NCBI GenBank assembly: GCA_965202795.1
Contig: OZ241848.1
Coordinates: 372,001 to 436,000 of the forward strand
Direction of reading: 5' to 3'
Origin: JACOND01 sp965202795
GTDB lineage: Bacteria > Bdellovibrionota > Bdellovibrionia > Bdellovibrionales > UBA1609
Length of the DNA stretch: 64,000 nucleotides
Shown here: positions 6,955 through 14,319 of the stretch, in pieces
Numbering within the stretch: the stretch's first letter is position 1
Layout of the letters: every line of letters starts with the position of its first letter
Notes under the pieces: model-generated
The model's database searches: none
What the model saw: only the letters and a program-made list of their open reading frames with translations
Told to the model about the DNA's origin: nothing
Position numbers and translations under genes: made by a program

Positions 6955-8250
6955 TTAATAGTGAAAAGCGCCTTGAGAGGGCGGCGGCTCATCAGACCCA
7001 TCACCGCTGAAAACCGCAAACAAAACAATAAGCCCTATCAGGCCCGCCCCCGCCAGCCATATCCATTTTTGGTTTTTGGCCTGAGGCGGCTCTGTCAGAT
7101 GAGGCGCGCTTTCCCCTAAAAGCCCCTTCGCGCGGCCCTGAGAGGCTTTGCCTGCCGCTGCGGCGGAAAGCTCTCCGCCCGCTTCGGCGGACTTGCTGAA
7201 AATCAGGTTTTTCCCGCAGTCATCAGATGATGGGCGAAAAAGCAGAATATTTTCGCCGCCCGCTGCCCCCGCTGCCCCCGCTGCCGCTGCAGTTTTTTTG
7301 CCGGCATTGCCGGCTCCGCTGCGGAGGTATTTGTGTTTGATGCGGAGCGACTGGCAGTAGCCCGATGTCAAAGCCTCGGTTTTTGGCGGGCGGGCCAGAA
7401 GATAAGACAGGGACAGGGTTTTTTGCCATGGCGCGCGCGAGGAGCTGAAGGCGCTCACCCGATAGGCGCCTTCGGGAATTTGGCTAAGGCCCTCCCGGCC
7501 AGCCCGCCGGCCGTTCAGCAAAACAATCTCATGATGAGGAAATGCCTTTTGCCACTCCACAGACAAAAGCGGGCGGCCCTGGCGAAGGCCCTCCAGCTCA
7601 TTCAGCAGAGGCGGCGGAAAAAGCTTTCGATCCGATCCATCAGATCCAAAAGCGCCGCCAGCCCTGGAAAAATCCCAGAGAACAAGATTGCCTGCGGAAA
7701 GCAAAAGGGATTTTCTTTTGTCTGGATGGCTTTCAGCCTGCGCCTGCCGCAAAAAACTGTAAAAGATGATTCGCCTTTGCCCGCCGCCCCAGTCCGCTGA
7801 ATGAGCCAGCCGGCTGATGTCCCTGAACATTTTTTGGGCCGCGGCGCCCTGTCCAGAAAGGTAAAGCTCCTGAGCCTGAGTGATTTTTTTCTTCAGGGAA
7901 AAAGCTTTGGCCTGGCGCCTGGCCCGCGCAAGGCGGCTGGCCGCATAGCTTGCGCTGCCCGGGCCAAGCGCTTTGATATAAGCCTCAAACTCAGAAAAAG
8001 AGGCCTGAGGCGGCTTGATCCATATTCTGGCCTGGCCCTGCCTCCTGTTCGCCGCGCTGTCTGTCCGCCAGCCCGTCTGATCCTTTGGGCTTTTCGCCAA
8101 AAAGCGGGCGCTGCCGGCGGCGGGCGGCAGGGCTTGCGCAAAAGCTGTGGCGGGGGAAGCCGCCAAAGGCATGGCTATGGGGAAAACAGCCGCCGGAGGG
8201 ACAGCCATAGCCATGCTGACAATCGCGCGAAAGAAAAAATTGCTTGTCAT
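6955..8250 (-). CDS. Exported protein of unknown function with C-terminal membrane anchor
   Basis: I do not recognise the family. A hydrophobic N-terminus (residues 1-40, ending ATAFAQA) looks like a signal peptide. The middle is alpha-helical and Arg/Lys/Ala-rich with possible TPR-like helices (residues 100-200). Then comes a segment with beta character (LSVEWQKAFPHHEIVLLNGR) followed by IPEGAYRVSAFSSS, resembling a PEGA-like or carboxypeptidase-regulatory fold. A Gly/Ala run precedes the single C-terminal membrane helix (WIWLAGAGLIGLIVLFAVF) and a short tail. It follows the Tad-type pilin genes on the same strand, 444 bp away, so it may be a helper of that surface system. Confidence 0.6.
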   Translation of the reverse strand: MTSNFFFRAIVSMAMAVPPAAVFPIAMPLAASPATAFAQALPPAAGSARFLAKSPKDQTGWRTDSAANRRQGQARIWIKPPQASFSEFEAYIKALGPGSASYAASRLARARRQAKAFSLKKKITQAQELYLSGQGAAAQKMFRDISRLAHSADWGGGQRRIIFYSFLRQAQAESHPDKRKSLLLSAGNLVLWDFSRAGGAFGSDGSDRKLFPPPLLNELEGLRQGRPLLSVEWQKAFPHHEIVLLNGRRAGREGLSQIPEGAYRVSAFSSSRAPWQKTLSLSYLLARPPKTEALTSGYCQSLRIKHKYLRSGAGNAGKKTAAAAGAAGAAGGENILLFRPSSDDCGKNLIFSKSAEAGGELSAAAAGKASQGRAKGLLGESAPHLTEPPQAKNQKWIWLAGAGLIGLIVLFAVFSGDGSDEPPPSQGAFHY

Positions 8251-8694
8251 AGCGGGACTCTTGAAATTTCCATCCGGCAGAAAAAAAAATTTTAAGGCTC
8301 AAAATTATTTAAGGGGGCTGTTATTAAGAAGTCCACAAATATTCTGACAAAATTATTGGAACTCTCTAATAAAGCCTTCTTTAAAAAATGTTATTCAATG
8401 CTGGAATATATTTATAAACTCCTGTATATCATGAGATCATAAGCCGGGCGCGGCGGCTTATAACAAGCCAAAATTGCCGGAGGCTTCCCTGAGCCATTTT
8501 GCCAATCCGCTTCTAAACAGCAGCGGGGCCGGCCTGGGTTTTTTCCTCTCCTCAAATGATCCCATCCCCCCCGCATATTATCATAACACAGAAATAAAAC
8601 AGCATTTTTTGCATAAAAAATAATTTTTCAAAACTTTAGACATAATATTGCGGAATATTCGCGCGCCCCTTAATAAGCCGGCTGGCGCGGCGCT
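8251..8694. other. AT-richer intergenic stretch with one perfect inverted repeat
   Basis: No gene is seen. It probably holds the promoter of the exported protein. The inverted repeat ATAAGCCG...CGGCTTAT (8439-8461, 7-base loop) has no U-tract, so it is more likely a protein site or RNA hairpin than a terminator. Base composition here is much more A/T-rich than its surroundings. Confidence 0.5.
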
Positions 8695-9219
8695 TTAAAA
8701 ATCCTCCTCTATGATCCTTAATTTTTTTCTGATCTTTTTTTTGTAAATCTGCGGGTCTTTTTTGCCGGGATTTTGAATGACGGCATAAAAAGGCCCGCTG
8801 TATTGAAACAAATAAGGGGCTTGTTTTTCCGGCGCCAAAACAATAAAAGATCCATCTGGCGCCTCCGGCGAGATAATTTTCAGCGATTTGGCCGCCTGAT
8901 CCTCAGGCAGCCCGGAGCGCGCCGAATAAGAGTAAAGATCTGCCACTCCAAAGCTCCCGATGATGCTGGCAATATCCTCCCCGTTGGATATTTCCACAGG
9001 AACCAAAACAAAGCCTTCCGGGGCGAGGCTGTCCAAAGACTGCGGCGCCGGCTTTGGCGCTTTTTTCAGCGCGGGCAGAAAATGAGAGATTAAAGACAAA
9101 GCCAAAACTCCGGCTATAAGAAGCGCGGTTTCCCCGCGGCGGGGGATCTGGCCCCATATTTTTGCCCAAAGGGGTTTTTTTAAGATGTCTTTTAATGTTT
9201 TTCTTTCCATTTTTCCCAT
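8695..9219 (-). CDS. Tad-locus-associated inner membrane protein (CpaB/SAF-like)
   Basis: A basic N-terminus is followed by one membrane helix (TALLIAGVLALSLISHFLPA). A periplasmic domain then begins APEGFVLVPVEISNGEDIAS and continues IIGSFGVADLYS. That layout (membrane helix, then a SAF-like 'value of periplasmic ring' domain) recalls CpaB/RcpC proteins that support Tad pilus secretin assembly, but at 174 residues it is shorter than CpaB. The call is therefore tentative. Two starts are possible, ATG 9219 and ATG 9210. It overlaps the end of the TadE-like gene upstream, which implies one transcript. Confidence 0.5.
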   Translation of the reverse strand: MGKMERKTLKDILKKPLWAKIWGQIPRRGETALLIAGVLALSLISHFLPALKKAPKPAPQSLDSLAPEGFVLVPVEISNGEDIASIIGSFGVADLYSYSARSGLPEDQAAKSLKIISPEAPDGSFIVLAPEKQAPYLFQYSGPFYAVIQNPGKKDPQIYKKKIRKKLRIIEEDF

Positions 9220-9737
9220 CCCTGCAGGCGGCGCTTTTTGGGGCTTGTTTTTTTAGGCGCCCGCCGCCATGCCGCTTTTCGCCTGTTTGCCTGCCGGCCT
9301 CGCGGCCTGTTTGCCTGCCGGCCTCGCGGCCTGTTTGCTGTCCGGCCTCCCGGCCTGTTTGCTGTCCGGCCTCCCGGCCTGTTTGCTGTCCGGCCTCGCG
9401 GCCGGGCTGCCCGCCTGGCGGGGGGAGAGGGCCAGGCAAGCTGGCCCGGGGCGCGCCCGGAAAACAAGCTCCTCCGCGGCTTTTCACTCTTCTGGAGCCT
9501 GGCCCTGTTCATTTCGCGCCTGGCTGTTTTTTCAAAAAAGCCCAGCCCAAGCAAAAAAACAAAAATGCAGCAGATAAAAAACAGCCCCTCAATCAAGGCC
9601 TGGCCTCTATGGGCGCCTTTTGCGGCAAAGGCCCGCAAAGGCGCGCCGCTTTTTTTGCGGAGCTTTTCCTTGAGCCATCTTTTTTTGCGGAGCTTTCGCC
9701 GCCGGCTTTTTTTTCTGTAAATGTTAAAATATTTCAT
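9192..9737 (-). CDS. TadE-like pseudopilin
   Basis: The start at 9737 overlaps the upstream stop as ATGA. A basic lead (KKSRRRKLRKKRWLKEKLRK) precedes the TadE signature RGQALIEGLFFICCIFVFLL and GLGFFEKTARREMN, a single membrane helix with Glu shortly after Gly-Gln. TadE-type minor pilins are processed and used by Tad/Flp pili. The C-terminal third is an Arg/Asn/Gly/Pro tail from a 24-bp DNA repeat, so the mature protein has little unique sequence beyond the helix. Its neighbours are other TadE/TadG-like genes. Confidence 0.65.
   Translation of the reverse strand: MKYFNIYRKKSRRRKLRKKRWLKEKLRKKSGAPLRAFAAKGAHRGQALIEGLFFICCIFVFLLGLGFFEKTARREMNRARLQKSEKPRRSLFSGRAPGQLAWPSPPARRAARPRGRTANRPGGRTANRPGGRTANRPRGRQANRPRGRQANRRKAAWRRAPKKTSPKKRRLQGWEKWKEKH
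9282..9401 (-). repeat. 24-bp tandem repeat, 5 copies
   Basis: Units start at 9282, 9306, 9330, 9354 and 9378 and carry GGCCTCGCGGCC or GGCCTCCCGGCC, a 4-bp stem with a 4-base loop. They lie inside the tail of the TadE-like gene (NRPGGRTA/NRPRGRQA units). Confidence 0.85.
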
Positions 9738-10768
9738 TTGGCTTTTCGGAAAAAACCCGCCGGCTCCGGCTGAGACAGCCGGGTCCGCCATATTTGTCCC
9801 GCTCCCTTTTCCAAAGTGGCCGCGCAGCTGTAGCGGGCCGGCCTCTGAATCTCCGACTGCCCAAAATCCTCAACCCGCAGAATGGGAAAAAACAGCCCCA
9901 TATCCCATGAAAACACCGTCTTTTGCCTGTTCGGAAAATCCGGCATGGGGCGGTAGGTTTCCGCATGAGGGCCGAGCCTTTTTCTCAAAACCGCAAGGGC
10001 TTTTTTATAGAATGTGTCCTCTCTGATGTTTTTCGCTTTGATCCCCCGCAGCCTCTGCCTCAGCTTTTGCAGAGTTTTCTTTTTGGCCAAAGCCCCTGAT
10101 TTCAAAAGCCGGCGCTGCTTAAGGGCCAGAGCCTTTTGTTTTATTTTTAAAAACATGATTTTCTTTCGCAGGGCCGCCGCCGCATGAAGAAGCCCAGTGG
10201 AGACGGCAGCCTCATAAGCCTTTTGGAGCGCCTGTCTTTTTCTGTGAAGCGACACAACTGTTTTATTGAGCGCCAGCAGCCGCTCCAAAACAGCCTTCAG
10301 CTCCCGCTGCCCGGCAAGCCCCGTCAGAATGCAGAATTTTTGCGCCGAGCTGATGTTTTTGATTCCCAGGCTGAGAAGCGAAAAGCCCAAAATCCCCGTC
10401 ATCATCAAGGCCAGCAAAGGCAAAAGCATAACCATCAAAAAGCCTTTTTGGCTTTTCCGCCCGGCCGCGGCGCTTTGCCCGGCCGCAGCGGCAGAGGCGG
10501 GATATCTGAGAGGCCTGGGGCTGCCTCCCTCCCGCCCCTTTAAGGGAGAGACAGCGCTTGCCTCAATCTCAGCGTTTTTGGAAAAACCCCCATAAAAAAT
10601 CCAGGGGAGAATCCGCCGCCTGACGGGCGCTGTTTTTTTGCCCGCGCCGGGGGGCTTGAATGCCCGCTGATTTGCTTGTCTGCCAGCCTCCCGGCCGGGC
10701 TGCCGGCCGGCCTCCCGGCGGCCGGGCCGCCGGGTTTTGATAAATCGTCTGATTTGAAAGTTTTCCAT
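9734..10768 (-). CDS. TadG-like protein (Tad locus)
   Basis: The start is set at ATG 10768 because AAAGGAGG stands just upstream. The N-terminal ~110 residues are low-complexity and partly repeat-derived (REAGRQPGREAGRQ). The core begins with QKGFLMVMLLPLLALMMTGI, a membrane helix like that of TadG/Tad-domain proteins. A long Lys/Leu/Arg-rich helical region (probable coiled coil) and a C-terminal domain with one Cys (RYSCAATLEKG) follow. TadG-type proteins are envelope-spanning minor components of Flp pili. An alternative start lies at the Met just before the helix. The 5' part overlaps the preceding TadE-like gene by about 230 bp, an unusual arrangement. Confidence 0.55.
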   Translation of the reverse strand: MENFQIRRFIKTRRPGRREAGRQPGREAGRQANQRAFKPPGAGKKTAPVRRRILPWIFYGGFSKNAEIEASAVSPLKGREGGSPRPLRYPASAAAAGQSAAAGRKSQKGFLMVMLLPLLALMMTGILGFSLLSLGIKNISSAQKFCILTGLAGQRELKAVLERLLALNKTVVSLHRKRQALQKAYEAAVSTGLLHAAAALRKKIMFLKIKQKALALKQRRLLKSGALAKKKTLQKLRQRLRGIKAKNIREDTFYKKALAVLRKRLGPHAETYRPMPDFPNRQKTVFSWDMGLFFPILRVEDFGQSEIQRPARYSCAATLEKGAGQIWRTRLSQPEPAGFFRKAK

Positions 10769-11172
10769 GACTCCTCCTTTGAGCGCGCGGGGCCGGGAAA
10801 TTCCCGCCCAGCCGCTGAGTTGTTTGATTTGAAAATTTTCCACAGCGCCTCCCCCCTCCATTGCTTTAGCCCCCGGCTTTTGATCTCCGCGCGCTTTATT
10901 TCTCCTATGGGATCCAGGCGCCGGACCCTGTTTCTCATTCTCTGAAGGCAAAGCGGCTTTGGCCTTCCCTCCGCCGCGCAAATCAAAGCCTGATAAAGCT
11001 GATGCTCAATCCAAAGGGAGCCGGCCAGGATCCAAAACAAAACCAAAGCGCCCTTGACTAAGGCCAGCAAAACAGCAGCTGTGATTAGAGCCTCAATGCT
11101 GCCCTGCCCCTGGCTTTTTCCCTGGCTTTTCCGGCCTGGTTTTTTTTGATCGGCCTCCATAAATCCTGCCAT
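10540..11172 (-). CDS. TadE-like pseudopilin with low-complexity tail
   Basis: The N-terminus has GQGSIEALITAAVLLALVKG and ALVLFWILAG, a TadE-like pseudopilin helix with Glu after Gly-Gln-Gly-Ser. Then comes SLWIEHQLYQALICAAEGRP with a Cys pair and RVRRLDPIGEIKRAEI, as in short TadE-like proteins of predatory deltaproteobacteria (family memory, not searched). After ALWKIFK the sequence turns into Ser/Gly/Pro/Arg repeats and overlaps the next gene's start by ~230 bp. A ~35-bp internal duplication (TTTTCAAATCAAACAA and CTTTCAAATCAGACGA) suggests the original stop was lost. SD before ATG 11172 is weak. Confidence 0.6.
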   Translation of the reverse strand: MAGFMEADQKKPGRKSQGKSQGQGSIEALITAAVLLALVKGALVLFWILAGSLWIEHQLYQALICAAEGRPKPLCLQRMRNRVRRLDPIGEIKRAEIKSRGLKQWRGEALWKIFKSNNSAAGREFPGPARSKEESWKTFKSDDLSKPGGPAAGRPAGSPAGRLADKQISGHSSPPARAKKQRPSGGGFSPGFFMGVFPKTLRLRQALSLP

Positions 11173-11235
11173 CCCTGATAACCTGTCCCAGGGGGCGGGA
11201 CCCTTTGCCCCGCCCCTTTCTTAAACTTTCCGCGC

Positions 11236-11685
11236 CTACTTTTTTGACTTCCTTTTTTTGTCATCCGCGCTGGCCGCCCCCGTCATAAAATTGCTCAAGT
11301 CGCTTCTTTGGTATTCCTCCTTCTTGAGCTGATGGGTTTTGGCCTTTTGCTTCCGCCCCTGAAGGGCATAGATGGCATTGGCAAACCGCGACTTGACAGT
11401 CTGGTTCAGGGTTCTGATGATGCCGATGGTGGCCACCCCCATAAGGGCAACGAGTATCAAATACTCAATCAGGCCCTGCCCCCTCTGGCCGGCGCGGCGC
11501 CCCCGTCTCTGCCCAATTCGCGGCCGCTGCCGCCCGAACAGCGCCAGGCGCCTCAGCCCCTCCTTCAGCCTTTCAGGGATAGCTCCCGCCGTTTTTAGAG
11601 GCCGGAGCCCGGCCAAAAGGCTCCAGAGCTTTGTTTTCTTGAATTTGCCTGCCTTTTTAAGATGGGTTTTGAAAAACTGTCTCAT
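11236..11685 (-). CDS. Flp-type pilin
   Basis: The start at ATG 11685 has AGGAGAAAG upstream. After an unusually long basic lead (~60 residues) comes the Flp signature RGQGLIEYLILVALMGVATI, with Glu-Tyr after Gly-Leu-Ile. The helix then continues GIIRTLNQTVKSRFANAIYA. Flp pilins are cleaved by a prepilin peptidase at a Gly before the helix and build thin Tad pili. The tail is charged. The lead is about twice the usual length and Arg-rich (RQRPRIGQRRGRRAGQRGQG), perhaps a repeat-grown extension. The gene is first in a minus-strand run with TadE- and TadG-like genes. Assembly ATPase genes are not in the window. Confidence 0.75.
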   Translation of the reverse strand: MRQFFKTHLKKAGKFKKTKLWSLLAGLRPLKTAGAIPERLKEGLRRLALFGRQRPRIGQRRGRRAGQRGQGLIEYLILVALMGVATIGIIRTLNQTVKSRFANAIYALQGRKQKAKTHQLKKEEYQRSDLSNFMTGAASADDKKRKSKK

Positions 11686-11799
11686 AACTTTCTCCTTTTT
11701 TGGTTGTTGAACTCGCCGGACGGCCTGTTTGCCGGCCAGCCGGCCAGCCGGCCTGGGCGCTCCCAAAAAGCGCCCCCGGACCAGCTTAGAAATTGTCAT

Positions 11800-12123
11800 G
11801 CAAAAATGATTCCAGGAAAAACAGCCCCAAAACCCCCTTTTTGGGGGGTTTTGAAGAAAAAATATTCCAAAATGGAATGTGAATATTCCAAAATGGAATA
11901 TTTAACGCGGCGCATCCAAGATTTTAAGGAAAATGCCGGCCGGCCATCAGCCGGCCCATCAGCCGGCTCCGATGGCTGCCGGGCGCATCCTGTTTGGCAA
12001 AAAAAAGCGGCTCGGCGGCTCCATTTCCGCAAAATCCGTCTGGCAGCCTGTTTTTTGCCGGCCCCGGGCGGCGGCTGCCGGCAGCGGGGAGGGGGGCAGC
12101 CCTTTCTTTTTTTGGAGGAAAAA
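11800..12123. other. Divergent intergenic stretch
   Basis: No gene is supported. It contains a C7/G-run hairpin, CCCCAAAACCCCC...GGGGGGTTTT (~11824-11851), which could end or attenuate transcripts. It also has a direct repeat AATATTCCAAAATGGAAT (~11861-11878 and 11881-11898), palindromic in TTCCAAAATGGAA. The latter looks like a binding site for the pilin promoter. A run of CCGGC repeats lies at 11935-11970. Confidence 0.45.
11863..11900. promoter_or_regulatory. Tandem palindrome upstream of the pilin gene
   Basis: ATTCCAAAATGGAATGTGAA is followed by ATTCCAAAATGGAATA. The 14-bp palindrome-like ATTCCAAAATGGAAT occurs twice with 20-bp spacing (two helical turns), a geometry typical of cooperative dimer binding. 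It lies about 180 bp upstream of the Flp-like pilin start. No regulator can be named. Confidence 0.55.
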
Positions 12124-12153
12124 TTGGACTTCGGATCAAAAGCAGGGCATAAT
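12124..12153 (+). promoter_or_regulatory. Sigma70-like promoter of the small membrane protein pair
   Basis: TTGGAC (12124-12129), an 18-bp spacer, then CATAAT (12148-12153). The same CAGG(G)CATAAT -10 context is found before the third paralog at 38.6 kb and before serA, which supports it. Confidence 0.5.
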
Positions 12154-12187
12154 TAAGGGCATGATATAATAAAGACAGGAGGTTTCC

Positions 12188-12457
12188 ATGGATTTAAATG
12201 GCATAGACGCGGCGTCAGTGATTGCTGTTTTGGCGCTGCTTTCTTTTTTGTTTGCCTGCTTTAAGTTCTTGATTCGCCCGCTCGAAAAGGGGCAGCTGGA
12301 GCTTCGGGGCGACATAAGAGAGCTTCAGGGCAATGTGAAAGCGCTTCAGGGCAATGTGAAAGCGCTTGAAAAGGGGCAGACAGAGATTAAAGAGACCCTG
12401 AAAATATTGCTCAGCCGGCAGGCGCCGCCAGCCCCCGCGGGCAGCCAGGGGAAATAA
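12188..12457 (+). CDS. Small one-helix membrane protein with coiled coil, copy 1
   Basis: 89 residues, with AGGAGG 6 bases before the ATG. Residues 9-28 (SVIAVLALLSFLFACFKFLI) form one membrane helix. The rest is a charged amphipathic helix with heptad-like units (ELRGDIRELQGNVKALQGNV) ending in KETLKILLSR and a Pro-rich tip. It resembles phage XhlA-like or DUF1640-like helper proteins only in layout. The duplicated LQGNVKA segment makes it two heptads longer than copy 2. Three paralogs exist in this window. Function unknown; oligomerising membrane protein is an inference. Confidence 0.7.
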   Translation: MDLNGIDAASVIAVLALLSFLFACFKFLIRPLEKGQLELRGDIRELQGNVKALQGNVKALEKGQTEIKETLKILLSRQAPPAPAGSQGK

Positions 12458-12488
12458 TCCTCAGCCTGGTTTTGTTCTGGCAGCTTCA

Positions 12489-12716
12489 ATGGATTTAAAT
12501 GGCATAGACGCGGCGTCAGTGATTGCTGTTTTGGCGCTGCTTTCTTTTGTGTTTGTCTGCTTTAAGCTCTTGATTCGCCCGCTCGAAAAGGGGCAGCTGG
12601 AGCTTCGGGGCGGCATAAGAGAGCTTCAGGGCAATGTGAAAGCGCTTGAAAAGGGGCAGACAGAGATTAAAGAGACCCTGAAAATATTGCTCAGCCGGCA
12701 GGCGCCGCCAGCTTAA
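12489..12716 (+). CDS. Small one-helix membrane protein with coiled coil, copy 2
   Basis: 75 residues and a tandem duplicate of the previous gene, differing by a few residues (FVFVCFKLLI) and lacking one 11-12-residue coiled-coil block and the last residues. It lacks a clear SD (CTTCA before ATG), so it may be poorly translated or coupled to copy 1. Its stop overlaps the gcvH stop on the other strand by a few bases. Confidence 0.6.
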   Translation: MDLNGIDAASVIAVLALLSFVFVCFKLLIRPLEKGQLELRGGIRELQGNVKALEKGQTEIKETLKILLSRQAPPA

Positions 12717-13135
12717 TCCAGGCTTTTTACCTCTTCCTCCAGGATTTTTTTGTAGTTTTCGGGGCTTAGGAGAGCCTTCAGCTCCCCCTCTTTGGCGACC
12801 TCCGCGCGGACCAGCCAGCCTTTGCCCATAGGATGATCGCTGATGAGGCCGGGGCTGAGAGCGCTGTTGATCTCCAGGATCTCCCCGGAAATCGGCATAT
12901 AAACATCGCTTACGCTTTTATTGCTTTCAACCCAGCCAAAAGACTGTCCTTTTTCAAAAAACTGGCCCTTTTTGGGGAGCTTCCAGCTGACAATCTCGCC
13001 CAAATTGTCTTGAGCGTAATAAGTGATCCCCACGGTGACAGAATTTCTGTCATCCAGAGAGACCCACTCATGGGTTTTCGTGTAATAGCGGTTGTCTTCG
13101 GGGACAATCAGCCGCCGGGCAGTTTCCGCGCTCAT
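12713..13135 (-). CDS. gcvH: Glycine cleavage system H protein
   Basis: Carries the lipoyl arm that shuttles the aminomethyl group among the P, T and L proteins of glycine cleavage. The lipoylation site is VESNKSVSDVYMPISGEI, with Lys in the usual ES-x-K context. The flanking VTVGITYYAQDNLGEIVSW and HPMGKGWLVR segments are family-typical. Its ATG overlaps the gcvT stop as ATGA, which decides the start and indicates translational coupling. About 140 residues is slightly longer than typical (about 125-130). No gcvP follows here, so P protein must be encoded elsewhere. Confidence 0.95.
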   Translation of the reverse strand: MSAETARRLIVPEDNRYYTKTHEWVSLDDRNSVTVGITYYAQDNLGEIVSWKLPKKGQFFEKGQSFGWVESNKSVSDVYMPISGEILEINSALSPGLISDHPMGKGWLVRAEVAKEGELKALLSPENYKKILEEEVKSLD

Positions 13136-14316
13136 GGTTTTTTCTCCTTGCATGCAGGCAAAAAGGGAGGGGCCGCCACATAAGCCTCCGCTTTTTGCCC
13201 GCGAATATCAACAAAAAAAGAATCCCTCTGCCCTTTTATATATGCCAGGCCAATCATGCTTTCAAGGCTTGGGGATCTGGCGCCGCTTGTGACGGCCCCG
13301 ATCCTCTCCCCCTCCGTGGAAAACACAGCAGAGCCTGTTCGGGGGACAGCCGGGGGAGAGGCCGAAGCGCCGGCAAAAGGAGAGCTTTGGCCCGCCGCCG
13401 CCGCGCCGGGGGCAGAGAATTTTTCTGAATCTAAAGATTTTTCCGAAGAAGGCGCTTTTAGAACAAAGCCTCTGAGCCGCTCCCCGCCGCCGCCCTGGGG
13501 GAGAGGCTGCTTTAAAAGCGCCTCTTTCCCTATATATATGTCAGGCTTTGGATTTTTGAGCAGGCGGCCCAGCCCCGCCTGCCAGGGGGTTTTTGTCTCA
13601 TCAAAATCCTGCCCCGCCAGCAGATAGCCCATCTCCAGCCTCAAAGTGTCTCTGGCGCCAAGGCCCGCCGGCTCCCCGCCCTCTTTCAGCAGGCGATCCC
13701 AGGCAGCTGCAGCCTCCCTCCAGGGGATAAAAATCTCAAAGCCCTTTTCCCCTGTATAGCCCGCGCGGGCGAAAATCATCCCCTTTTCAAGAGCAAAATG
13801 AAACCGGCCAATCTCATCAAAAGCCACAGAGGGGAAAACCGCCTTCAGCAGCTCAAAGGACTTTGGCCCCTGGACGGCAATCATCCCCCAAAGCGCGCTT
13901 TCGTCTGTGATCTCCAGGCCGCTCCAGCCGCGGCTTTGGAACTTTATCCAGAGCCAGTCTTTTTCCCTGAAGGCGGCATTGACGCAGAGCATGTAGTCCT
14001 CCCCCGCCGCTATGGCATAGATCAGCAAATCATCAATCAGCCCCCCCGCCGCATTGCATAAAACAGAGTACTGAGCCTGGCCCGCGGAAAGCCCCCCGGC
14101 GTCAGTGGGAACCAGGCTTTGCAGAAAGGCAAGGCTGTTTTTCCCCCGGATGCGGATCTCCCCCATGTGGGAGACATCAAAAACCGCGGCGCCGCGGCGG
14201 CAGGCCAGATGCTCACCTCTTGGGGAGCTGTAGGAAAAGGGCATCCTCCAGCCGGCAAAATCAATAAACTTGGCGCCGGCCCTTTTGGCCGCCTCAAAAG
14301 CTGGGCTTGTTTTCAT
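13132..14316 (-). CDS. gcvT: Aminomethyltransferase (T protein) of glycine cleavage
   Basis: Transfers the methylene group from the H-protein arm to tetrahydrofolate and releases ammonia. Motifs: FAGWRMPFSY, VFDVSHMGEI, and the folate-binding region including AGYTGEKGFEIFIP. LGARDTLRLEMGYLLAGQDF follows, with the conserved Asp/Arg. Between residues ~285 and 340 there is a Ser/Pro/Ala-rich insert (APGAAAAGQSSPFAGASASP) absent from usual T proteins, just before the C-terminal barrel. At 394 residues it is ~25 longer than most. The gene stands 3 bp downstream of folD and overlaps gcvH, so all three are probably one operon. Confidence 0.95.
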   Translation of the reverse strand: MKTSPAFEAAKRAGAKFIDFAGWRMPFSYSSPRGEHLACRRGAAVFDVSHMGEIRIRGKNSLAFLQSLVPTDAGGLSAGQAQYSVLCNAAGGLIDDLLIYAIAAGEDYMLCVNAAFREKDWLWIKFQSRGWSGLEITDESALWGMIAVQGPKSFELLKAVFPSVAFDEIGRFHFALEKGMIFARAGYTGEKGFEIFIPWREAAAAWDRLLKEGGEPAGLGARDTLRLEMGYLLAGQDFDETKTPWQAGLGRLLKNPKPDIYIGKEALLKQPLPQGGGGERLRGFVLKAPSSEKSLDSEKFSAPGAAAAGQSSPFAGASASPPAVPRTGSAVFSTEGERIGAVTSGARSPSLESMIGLAYIKGQRDSFFVDIRGQKAEAYVAAPPFLPACKEKKP

Positions 14317-14319
14317 GGC

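Noticed and set aside
8903..9773. Long frames in other phases over the TadE-like tail
   Set aside because: Produced by the 24-bp repeat, open in several frames; TadE signature supports 9192-9737.
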